Shown piece after piece: positions 15,553-23,672 of a DNA stretch of 46,660 nt. This stretch comes from Anaerolineae bacterium (GTDB taxonomy: Bacteria > Chloroflexota > Anaerolineae > JAFGEY01): the NCBI GenBank assembly GCA_016929775.1, contig JAFGIE010000056.1, positions 1-46,660 on the forward strand, given 5' to 3'. A program made the translations under genes and the position numbers. Below the pieces are notes generated by a model. The model saw only the letters and a program-made list of their open reading frames with translations, had not been told where the DNA came from and did not search any database. Numbering within the stretch: position 1 is the stretch's first letter; each line of letters starts with the position of its first letter.

Positions 15553-16896
15553 TCAGCTCGCGGCGGCGTACCTGCGCCACACCTCGCTCGAGAGCGCTCG
15601 CGCCCGAGTGACGATCGCATCCTCGTCCAAGGTCAGCAGGCGTCGTTCGTACATCAGCCACTTGCCGGCGACCATGGTCGCTGTCACCGCACTCGCTTCG
15701 AACCCAAACAGTACGTGCCACGGCAGGTTCCCAGGCGTCAGGGCGGTAAAGGGCGCATAGTCGACCAGGATCAGGTCAGCATGCGCGCCGGGCGCGAGCT
15801 GCCCCAGAGCCGCCTGCGGCCAAAAGGTGCGTGCCAGCGCGGCGTTGTTCGAGACCGCCATGCGCATCACCGTGTCGCCGCCCATGCGCCGCGGGTCGCC
15901 ATGCCAGGCCTTGTGCAAGAGGTAGGCTGCCTTCCATTCGGCCCACATGTTGTTCGAGAAGCCGTCGTTGCCCAGACAGACCCTGATCCCGCCGCGCAGC
16001 ATCGTCTCGACGGGAGCGACGCCCACCGCGTTGTTCATGTTCGACCTTGGCTGGTGGGTGACCCACGCTCCGCTGTCGCGTATCCGCTCGAGCTCCCACG
16101 CGTCGACGTCCACACAGTGCACCAAGATCGACGCTGGGCCCAGGATACCGGCATCGCTTAGGCGTTCCACGACCCGCTTGCCGCTGCGGCGCAGGCTGTC
16201 CTCCTGGTCGGCGTGCCCCTCTGCGACGTGTATGTGGAACCCCGTGCCGGCGCCCCTCGCAGCGTCGACGCACTGCGCCAGGGTCTCGTCCGACAGCGTC
16301 ATCGACGCATGCAGCCCGAACGACGCGCCCAGGAGCGGGCAGCTGCCCCCAACCAGCGACTGCGCAAAGCGGACGTTCTCGGCGATCCCAGCCTCCGCTT
16401 TCTCGGGCCCATCGCGGTCGCTGACCTCGTAGCATAGGCTCGCTCGCACGCCCGCTTCGGTCACGGCATCGGCGATCGCATCCAGCGAACCGTCGATCGC
16501 GTTCGGGCTGGCGTGGTGATCGATCAGCGTCGTCGTCCCATGCCGGATCGCGTCGACCAGGCAGACCAGTGCCGAGGCGCGCACGTCTTCAAGCGTCAGC
16601 GCCCTGTCCAGGCGCCACCACAGCTTGTCAAGGATCTGGGGAAAGTCGCGCGGCGCCGCGCCCGGAATGCCCAGCCCACGCGAGAACGCACCGTAAAAGT
16701 GCGTGTGAGCGCAGATATTGCCGGGCATCACGAGCTGTCCGCGCGCATCGATCTCTTCCTCGTCGGGGTACCGCCGCCGGAGCTGCGCCGTATCCCCGAC
16801 GTCCCCAACCAGCCCATCGGCGATGCGCACTGCGCCGTGCGCGATGATCTCATTTCGCTCGCCCAGGGTAACCACCGTGCCGTTCGTGATCAGCAT
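15553..16896 (-). CDS. ssnA: SsnA-like metal-dependent aminohydrolase of the purine cluster
   Basis: 447 residues of the amidohydrolase superfamily. Metal ligands are visible as His64-x-His66 (ICAHTHFYG), the HH of IDHHASP, His in GFHIHVAEG and Asp in LGNDG. The order and wording (MPGNICAHTHFY, LWWRLDRAL, TTLIDHHASP, RSNMNNAVG, W-R-R near the end) follow E. coli SsnA closely. It probably hydrolyses an amino or ring C-N bond of a purine-derived intermediate. The ATG at 16896 has GGGGAGG five bases upstream, preferred over an open frame to 16935. It is the last gene of the long purine operon, 72 bases after the xdhD-like fusion. Confidence 0.88.
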   Translation of the reverse strand: MLITNGTVVTLGERNEIIAHGAVRIADGLVGDVGDTAQLRRRYPDEEEIDARGQLVMPGNICAHTHFYGAFSRGLGIPGAAPRDFPQILDKLWWRLDRALTLEDVRASALVCLVDAIRHGTTTLIDHHASPNAIDGSLDAIADAVTEAGVRASLCYEVSDRDGPEKAEAGIAENVRFAQSLVGGSCPLLGASFGLHASMTLSDETLAQCVDAARGAGTGFHIHVAEGHADQEDSLRRSGKRVVERLSDAGILGPASILVHCVDVDAWELERIRDSGAWVTHQPRSNMNNAVGVAPVETMLRGGIRVCLGNDGFSNNMWAEWKAAYLLHKAWHGDPRRMGGDTVMRMAVSNNAALARTFWPQAALGQLAPGAHADLILVDYAPFTALTPGNLPWHVLFGFEASAVTATMVAGKWLMYERRLLTLDEDAIVTRARALSSEVWRRYAAAS

Positions 16897-16968
16897 CTGC
16901 GCCTCCCCGCCACGCCCCCCAGCGGCGACGTCCACCTTATCCGCTGCCGACCGCTGACTCAGCTCCCC

Positions 16969-19900
16969 CTAGCCTCCGCTCCCTTTGGGGACCGGAACCC
17001 TTCTGACTGGAAGTACGCGCACGCGCACCCCGGTGGCGGCATAGATTGCGTTGCAGATCGCCGGCGCAGTCGGGATCGAGGGCAGCTCCCCGATCCCCTT
17101 GGCGCCATAGGGCCCCTCGGCGGTCGGGTGCTCGACGATGTGCACCTCCATCTCTGGCATGCGGTCGATCATGGGCACGCCATAGTCGCGCCAGCGCCGC
17201 GTCTGCGGGATGCCGTCCGCCAGCTCGTAGGCCTCGCTCAGGGCTGTGCCGATGCCCATCACCAGCCCTCCTTCGATCTGGCCCAGCACCGCCCGAGGGT
17301 TGATTGCACGTCCGGCATCGCACGCCGCCACGATACGCAGCACCCGCGGCTCTCCGGTCACCTCGTCGACCGCAACGAGCGCCGCCTGCGCGCTGTATCC
17401 GAAGGCAAAGTGCATGTCGCCGCCTTGTCCCAACGGCTTGGTCTCCGGGGCTCGGTAGTGATAGCGTACTCGCGGCGTCCTTCCCTCAGCCACCAGCCAC
17501 TGCACCACATCTCCCAGCGACGCCTTGTGGCCCTCGGCCCACACTTTGCCGCACTCGACCCGGATCGCGCTGGGTGGTAGGTCCCAGCGCTCCGAAGCCA
17601 CCGCCGCCAAGCGCTCCCGCAGCGCGCACGCCGCCAACCGCGCGGCGTTCCCGGTCACGTACGTCTGTCGGCTTGCCGTCGTCGGCCCACCGTCGGGCGT
17701 CAGGTCCGTATCGGAGAGCAAGACCCTGACCCTATCGAAGGGCAAGCCCAGTTCCTCAGCCGCCATCTGTGCCAGCACAGTCGTCAGCCCCTGCCCCAGG
17801 TCGGCTGAACTGCTCCGCACCTCAGCCGTTCCATCCGCATACAGCTCGACCTCCGCCTCCGCCGCGTCATCTGCGCCCCCGCCCAGGCCCGTGTTCTTGT
17901 ACGCTGCCGCGAATCCCCACGCCACGCGTGCACCAGGGATGGCGGGCAGCGGGAGAGCGCGCGTCCGCTGCGCCACCCACTCCAAGCACGCGTCCAGCCC
18001 TGCGCTCTCCCGCACGAGCTGCCCCGTAGCGGTCTCTGTCCCCACGCGCAGCGCGTTCTTGCGGCGCAGGGCCACAGGATCGGCGCCCAGTGCCTCCGCG
18101 AGCATGTCCATCGTGCTCTCGACGGCGAACGTGGCTTGCGTGACCCCGAACCCTCGGAAGGCGCCCGCCGGCGGGTTGTTGGTGTACATCGCATAGCAGT
18201 CCACCTGGACGTGAGGCACCGCATAGGGCCCGCTGGCGTGGGTCGTCGCCCGCTCCAGCACCTTGGTCGAGAGGCTCGCGTACGCGCCGGCATCCCCCAG
18301 CAGCTCGGCTCGGACCGCCGTCAGCAGACCGTCGAGGCGCGCGCCGATCGCGATCCGGATCACGGTCGCGTGCCGCTTGGGATGTACGAGCATCGACTCG
18401 GCGCGGCTATACAGGACCTTGACCGGGCGACCGGTAGCCCGTGCGAGCAGGGCAGCGTGGATCTGGCCCGTGATGTCTTCTTTGCCGCCGAACGCCCCCC
18501 CGATCGGCGTGCCGATCACGCGCACCTCATCTTCGGGCAGATCGAGCGCCGCCGCGATCTGCGCCCGATCTGCATACGGGATCTGGGACCCCACGTACAC
18601 CGTCAGCTTGGCGTGCTGGGCGTCATAGCCCGCCGGGATGCCGATGCTGCACTCGGGCTCCAGGAACATGTGGTCGTAGATCGGCGTGCGGTACTCGCCC
18701 TCGACAACCACGTCCGCTGCGGCGAACCCCTCTTCGACCTCTCCGTGGCGCACCTTGATGTGCGCCAGCAGGTTGCCCTCTGCGCGCTCGTCGTGCACCA
18801 GGGGCGCGTCTGGCTCCCGTGCACGCCCGGGGCCCTCGACCACGGGCAGCGGCTCATACGTCACCGCGACCAGATCTCGTGCCCGTGCGGCATCCTCCGG
18901 CGTCTCCGCGGCGACCAGGGCTACGGCATCGCCTAGGTAGCGGACCTTGTCGTCGCACAGCACAGGCCAGTCGTGGTAGACCAGTCCGTGCCGATTCCTG
19001 CCCGGCACGTCAACGTGCGTCAGGACGGCGTGTACGCCGGGTGCCGCCGATGCTGCTGTCGTATCGATCGACACGATCCGGGCGTGCGGATGCGCGGCGC
19101 GGAGCGTGGCCCCGTACAGCATGCCGTCGAATGCGAGGTCGTCTGCATAGCGCGCCTGCCCGGTGACCTTTGCCACGGCATCCGGGCGCGGGTAGGAGCG
19201 CCCGACAACCGTCAGCGGCGCGACCGTATCGCTCTCGAGGGGCGGCAGCGGTTCGCCCGTCTGCAGCTCGTGGAAGGCAGAGCGGAGGGCACGCAGCACG
19301 CTCGCATAGCCGGTACAACGGCACGCGTTCCGCTCCAGCGCGCGCCTGATCTGCGCCTCCGTCACGTCCGGCGTCGGCACAAACGCCGACGCGCGGTTCC
19401 ACAGCGCTACAGCCGACATCAACATGCCGGGCGTGCAAAAGCCGCACTGGATCACGCCGTGATCGATGAATGCGCGCTGCAAGGGGTGCAGCGCATCCGG
19501 GCTCCCCCAGCTTCCCGCCAAACCCTCGACGGTCAACACGTTGCGGTACGCCGCCCGTCTTGCCGGCAGCGTACACGAGCGCACCGCTCGCTCCTGTACC
19601 ACGACCGTACACGAGCCACACTGTCCCTCGCCGCACCCTACCTTTGTGCCCGTGAGGCCCAGGTCGCGGCGCAGCACGTCGACCAGCATGCGCCCGGGGG
19701 CCAACTCGAGCTGGTGCGCGGCGCCGTTGACGGTGACCGTAGCGATGGGCGCCCTCTCCCAGCGCGCCACCTTGTCCGCCAGATCGAGCCGCATCCGGAT
19801 CTCGCGCTCGCCCGGGTCTCTCGCGAGCAGCACCCGCTTATCCAGGAAAGCTGCTCCTGGCTCGGCGACGGTTCGGAACCCCATGTCCTCGTACAGCGCG

Positions 19901-20328
19901 CGCCCAGGTCCATCGTCCGCTGTCCACACCTCCACGCTGCCGATCCCCTGCGCAACAGAGTGGTCGATCAGCGCACGGACCAGTTGGCGCCCAACCCCGC
20001 AACTGCGGTAAGGCTCACGCACCCACATCCGCCGCAGCTCGATCGCTCGACCTACGTCCTGCGCGCCCACGTGCCCGACCGGCTCGTCCCCCAACCACGC
20101 GATCCAGAACCCGCCTCCCCGGCGCAGGTACACGCGGTCGATCAAATCGAGGTCCGCCTCGGGGCTGTCCGCAAAGGATGCGATGCCTGGGTCGGGCGCG
20201 CTCAGGTCGAGCGGCACGTCGATCCCGTCCTCGGCGAGATGCTGGCGGACGAGCGTACACAGCGCCCACCAATGCGCCCAACGGAATGGCTGGACCGAGA
20301 TCTCGCTCTCTGTCGCTTGTGGGCTCAC
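16969..20328 (-). CDS. xdhD: GNAT acetyltransferase-XdhD fusion: N-acetyltransferase + 2Fe-2S + molybdopterin hydroxylase
   Basis: 1119 residues. Residues 1-170 are a GNAT domain: FWIAWLGDEPVGHV, then RRMWVREPYRSCGVGRQL with the acetyl-CoA loop, and ALYEDMGFR. From about 194 follow two 2Fe-2S domains (Cys232, 237, 240, 252; Cys295, 298, 336, 338), and from about 375 the molybdopterin domains, with GGAFGG and the base Glu1081 in GAKGIGEL. The iron-sulfur plus molybdopterin part has the layout of E. coli XdhD (956 residues). The GTG start overlaps the ygfK stop in GTGA and has GGAGGG seven bases upstream, so the acetyltransferase domain is translated. No stop codon separates the domains. The substrate of the acetyltransferase is unknown. 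Confidence 0.88.
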   Translation of the reverse strand: MSPQATESEISVQPFRWAHWWALCTLVRQHLAEDGIDVPLDLSAPDPGIASFADSPEADLDLIDRVYLRRGGGFWIAWLGDEPVGHVGAQDVGRAIELRRMWVREPYRSCGVGRQLVRALIDHSVAQGIGSVEVWTADDGPGRALYEDMGFRTVAEPGAAFLDKRVLLARDPGEREIRMRLDLADKVARWERAPIATVTVNGAAHQLELAPGRMLVDVLRRDLGLTGTKVGCGEGQCGSCTVVVQERAVRSCTLPARRAAYRNVLTVEGLAGSWGSPDALHPLQRAFIDHGVIQCGFCTPGMLMSAVALWNRASAFVPTPDVTEAQIRRALERNACRCTGYASVLRALRSAFHELQTGEPLPPLESDTVAPLTVVGRSYPRPDAVAKVTGQARYADDLAFDGMLYGATLRAAHPHARIVSIDTTAASAAPGVHAVLTHVDVPGRNRHGLVYHDWPVLCDDKVRYLGDAVALVAAETPEDAARARDLVAVTYEPLPVVEGPGRAREPDAPLVHDERAEGNLLAHIKVRHGEVEEGFAAADVVVEGEYRTPIYDHMFLEPECSIGIPAGYDAQHAKLTVYVGSQIPYADRAQIAAALDLPEDEVRVIGTPIGGAFGGKEDITGQIHAALLARATGRPVKVLYSRAESMLVHPKRHATVIRIAIGARLDGLLTAVRAELLGDAGAYASLSTKVLERATTHASGPYAVPHVQVDCYAMYTNNPPAGAFRGFGVTQATFAVESTMDMLAEALGADPVALRRKNALRVGTETATGQLVRESAGLDACLEWVAQRTRALPLPAIPGARVAWGFAAAYKNTGLGGGADDAAEAEVELYADGTAEVRSSSADLGQGLTTVLAQMAAEELGLPFDRVRVLLSDTDLTPDGGPTTASRQTYVTGNAARLAACALRERLAAVASERWDLPPSAIRVECGKVWAEGHKASLGDVVQWLVAEGRTPRVRYHYRAPETKPLGQGGDMHFAFGYSAQAALVAVDEVTGEPRVLRIVAACDAGRAINPRAVLGQIEGGLVMGIGTALSEAYELADGIPQTRRWRDYGVPMIDRMPEMEVHIVEHPTAEGPYGAKGIGELPSIPTAPAICNAIYAATGVRVRVLPVRRVPVPKGSGG

Positions 20329-23300
20329 GTGTTTACCCTCCTGGCGGGTGGCGCGCCGCCCCTCTCCGCGCCGCTCTCAAGGGAACCGTCCCCGCCGCCC
20401 TCGAACAGCCACGGCAGGCTTGCCGGGACCCACCTGAGCAGCACAGCCATCTCTCCCGCGCCCCGCAGCGAGCGTGTGCCGTCGAACGGCTGCTTGAGGA
20501 CCATCTCGCTGGGCTGCATGTCCCGACTCAGCCGCACACGCAGGTACGCGTCCTCATACACGAGCCCACTGGACGTAGCCGCGAGCTCCGACGCCTGCCT
20601 GCCCTGCTTCCGCCAGATCCTGGCGCCATCCAGATAGAAGGCATCGTCTTCCTGCGCCTCGAACCCGTCCCACGTCAGGTAGAGCCTCGGTTTGTCTGCG
20701 TGTGGCCTGCCCTGGTGCACGCAGAACGTCGCGCAGTTGCCGCACTCGTTGCATAGATCGCCAATGTGCACGATCTGTCGTGACTGCCTAATCTCGAACG
20801 CCTCATATCCGGCGATCCCCAACGCACGCTGCGCGCAGGACAGCACCGGTATCTGCCAGTGCACGGGCGCGACAGCGTAGCCCTGGTTGGCGCGGTTTGG
20901 GCACACCTCTATGCACTTGTCGCACACGGAAGCGCATTGCAGGCAACGACTCGCCTCGCGCCGCGCCGCCTCCTCGCCCAGTGTCAGCTCGACGACCTTG
21001 GACATCCCCCGTTGGGCAACGGGCAGCGTCTCCGGACGGGCTCTCGTCTCACGTCGCGCCCGCGCCTGCGTGATCGTGGTCAGCGCCCGGTCATCCTGCT
21101 CTGGCGGATCCGGCGCGGGCGCGTTGAAGGGGATGCCCATCTCGCGGCACATCGCTTCCGCCGCGCGCCGACCGTCGGCGCAAGCCTCGACGATCGTCGC
21201 CGGACCGCGGACAGCGTCCCCGCCCGCATAGATGCGCCTCTCTGCTGCCCTGCCACTCCCGGCGTCGACGATGACACGTCCGTCGGCGTGCGTGCGCACG
21301 CTGCTGCCCTCCAGGAAAGCGTTGCCGGGCGCCTGCCCGATCGCGACGACGATCGCATCAGCCTCGATCCGGAATGCGCTGTCGGGCACGGGCTCGGGAC
21401 GCGGTCGCCCATCGGGCCCCGGCGCGCCCAACCTGTTGCGGGTACACGCTAGCCCGACGACGCGCCCATTCTCGCGGACCACGCGCACAGGCGAGGCTAG
21501 CTCGATCAGCGTGTTCCCCTCTGCCAGGAGGCCCGCTACCTCCTCCTCGTCCGCCGGCATCTCGGCGCGCGTCCGCCGGTAGACGACCGTCGCTGGTCGG
21601 CCCACCATCCGCTGTGCCGTACACGCCGCATCCATCGCCGTGTTCCCACCCCCGATCACGACCACCCGCTGCCCGAGCGCTACGTCCCGCCCCCGCGCTG
21701 CACGCTCCAGCACCTCGAGCGCAGAGAACACACCCTCGCCCTCGATCCCGTCGATCGAAAGGCGTGCGTCGTGCGGGTAGCCGTGCGCCAGGTAGACGCT
21801 GTCATAGCCCGCATCCAGCAGTCGCTCCGGGGGCTCGGCGATCGGATGCGAGAGCGCCAGGTGCACGCCGAGGTGCGTGATCCGGTCGATGTCCTGTTGG
21901 ACGACTTGGCGCGGAAGCCGGAACGGTGGGGCGATGCTCAGCATCCCACCGGGCATATCCCTGGAGTCATAGACCGTCACGTCCACGCCCGCCAGCGCCA
22001 GGTACCACGCCGCCGCCAACCCAGAAGGACCACTGCCGACCACGGCAGCCTTCCGTCCCGTCGGCGGCGCCTGCCACACGCGCGGATCGAAGCGCCCCCT
22101 CGCGGCGGCAAAGCGCTTGAGCGCCCGGATCTCTACCGGCTGCTCATAGTCGCTGCGCGTGCAGCGCGTCTGGCAGAGCTGCGGGCAGACATGTCCCGTC
22201 ACGCCTGGCAAGGGGTTGCGCGCCAGGATCGCTGCCAGCGCACGGTCGTCCGCCCCCTGGGCGATCCACCACGCATAGTCGGGCACGTCTTGGCACACCG
22301 CGCACTGCGCCACGCATGGCGCGACGATGCAGTCGTACAACCCGAGCCCCGAGTCGACCTTGGGCGCACCGTACCGGCGGTAGCCCTTCTTGTAGCGCCC
22401 CGCGCGTCGCGCCCGCGCCGCCGCCGCCGCTCGCCGCGCAACGGCGTCGCCCGCCAATGCGTCGAGATCCTGGACGTCGACCTCCCGCATCGCCCGGTCC
22501 AGCTGGTCGAGGTACTGCCGCATCCGTCCGTAGCCGCCCGGCTTGAGCAGGTCCGAAGCTACGGTCACCGGACGCGCGCCGCACGCCAACACCTCGACCA
22601 CGTTCAGCGCATCTACGCCCGCCGAGTAGGAAACGCGCAGCGCGCCGTCGAATGTGCGCTGCAGCTTGTCGAAAAGCTGCAGTGTGATCGGGTAGAGCGC
22701 CCGCCCCGACATGTACATCTCGTCGCCCGGCAGCACTCCTCTATGGTTTGCCATCGCCAGCGTATTGCTCAGCTTGACGCCGAACGTGAGCCCCTCCGCA
22801 TCGGCAACGCGGCGCAGCGCAGCGATCAGCGCCACCGCACGGTCGTACTGCAGGTCGTGGTCAAAGACCGCATCGGGGATCCGGATCTCGTCATAGCCCA
22901 GCTCGTCGTGCAGGATGCGGCGCACATCGTGCTTGCCGAGCAGGGTCGGGTTCAGCTTGACCGTGGTGTGCAGCCTGCGCACGCCTAGTAGGTAGCGCGC
23001 GATCTGCTCGATCTCGTCCGGCGGACAGCCATGCATGGTCGAGAGCGTTACATTGTTCGTGATCTGGGCTGGGATCGCCACATCTGCCAGGTGCGGGTAG
23101 CGCACCGCGAGCACCTCGCGGATCTCGGCAAGCGGCTCCGAGGCATCCGCCAGACAGTCCATAAAGCGCGTCATCTCTGCGCTCTGGACCCCGGCGAGAT
23201 CATAGCCGACGCTCATGTTGAACACCGTGCCAAAAGGGACGCGCTCCTCGAGCCCCATCACACGCCGCAGGACGTGGATCAGCGCCCATGCCTTGACGTA

Positions 23301-23672
23301 TTCGCGCGCCGACGCGTCGAGCTTGAGCTCCTGTGACCATTCGACATTGTACCCCTCGTCCGCCATATCGATGCACGGTCGCGGGATCTCGAGTTCGTCG
23401 GCGATCTGCACCGTCTTGAGCTCGATGAACCGCCCTCCGACCAGCCAGGCGCAGACGATGTTCTGCGCCAGCTGGGTGTGTGGCCCCGCAGCGGGCCCAA
23501 TCGGCGTTGCCAGGTATTGGCCGTACAGGTCAGGGATGCCGCACCGGTCCTCCGCCGATGGTGTGTAAAAGAGCGTTCCCGGCACCCCATAGATCGCGCC
23601 CCGGTGAGCCCATTCCTCCAGCGCCCAACGGACCAGGTCCGCAAAGGGCAGGGGCCGCATGTGGTCAGGCAT
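20325..23672 (-). CDS. ygfK: YgfK-like iron-sulfur flavoprotein reductase
   Basis: 1115 residues, against 1032 in E. coli. Domains in order: a dihydroorotate/dihydropyrimidine dehydrogenase-like barrel (about 1-430, with PIGPAAGPHTQLAQN, LKTVQI and LSTMHGCPPDEIE); an alpha-helical Fe-S domain with clustered cysteines (CVAQCAVC, GHVCPQLCQTRC); FAD and NAD(P)H domains (GSGPSGLAAAWYLA, VIGGGNTAMDAA); and a ferredoxin-like end with CASVCDKCIEVCPN and CNECGNCATFC. Once called selenate reductase, the family is now tied to reductive purine/urate breakdown. The ATG at 23672 is preceded by GAGGAGGGG and overlaps the upstream stop by 8 bases; the frame to 23720 is ignored. It likely works with the adjacent molybdenum enzymes as electron partner. 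Confidence 0.92.
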   Translation of the reverse strand: MPDHMRPLPFADLVRWALEEWAHRGAIYGVPGTLFYTPSAEDRCGIPDLYGQYLATPIGPAAGPHTQLAQNIVCAWLVGGRFIELKTVQIADELEIPRPCIDMADEGYNVEWSQELKLDASAREYVKAWALIHVLRRVMGLEERVPFGTVFNMSVGYDLAGVQSAEMTRFMDCLADASEPLAEIREVLAVRYPHLADVAIPAQITNNVTLSTMHGCPPDEIEQIARYLLGVRRLHTTVKLNPTLLGKHDVRRILHDELGYDEIRIPDAVFDHDLQYDRAVALIAALRRVADAEGLTFGVKLSNTLAMANHRGVLPGDEMYMSGRALYPITLQLFDKLQRTFDGALRVSYSAGVDALNVVEVLACGARPVTVASDLLKPGGYGRMRQYLDQLDRAMREVDVQDLDALAGDAVARRAAAAARARRAGRYKKGYRRYGAPKVDSGLGLYDCIVAPCVAQCAVCQDVPDYAWWIAQGADDRALAAILARNPLPGVTGHVCPQLCQTRCTRSDYEQPVEIRALKRFAAARGRFDPRVWQAPPTGRKAAVVGSGPSGLAAAWYLALAGVDVTVYDSRDMPGGMLSIAPPFRLPRQVVQQDIDRITHLGVHLALSHPIAEPPERLLDAGYDSVYLAHGYPHDARLSIDGIEGEGVFSALEVLERAARGRDVALGQRVVVIGGGNTAMDAACTAQRMVGRPATVVYRRTRAEMPADEEEVAGLLAEGNTLIELASPVRVVRENGRVVGLACTRNRLGAPGPDGRPRPEPVPDSAFRIEADAIVVAIGQAPGNAFLEGSSVRTHADGRVIVDAGSGRAAERRIYAGGDAVRGPATIVEACADGRRAAEAMCREMGIPFNAPAPDPPEQDDRALTTITQARARRETRARPETLPVAQRGMSKVVELTLGEEAARREASRCLQCASVCDKCIEVCPNRANQGYAVAPVHWQIPVLSCAQRALGIAGYEAFEIRQSRQIVHIGDLCNECGNCATFCVHQGRPHADKPRLYLTWDGFEAQEDDAFYLDGARIWRKQGRQASELAATSSGLVYEDAYLRVRLSRDMQPSEMVLKQPFDGTRSLRGAGEMAVLLRWVPASLPWLFEGGGDGSLESGAERGGAPPARRVNT

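Noticed and set aside
19790..19800. Internal Met near residue 179 of the xdhD fusion as a separate start that would split off the GNAT domain
   Set aside because: No Shine-Dalgarno precedes it and no stop codon ends the GNAT part, while the GTG at 20328 has a good one and overlaps ygfK.
18973..20637. 554-codon plus-strand frame opposite the xdhD fusion and ygfK
   Set aside because: Crosses two genes on the other strand that are both conserved; composition is that of an antisense shadow.
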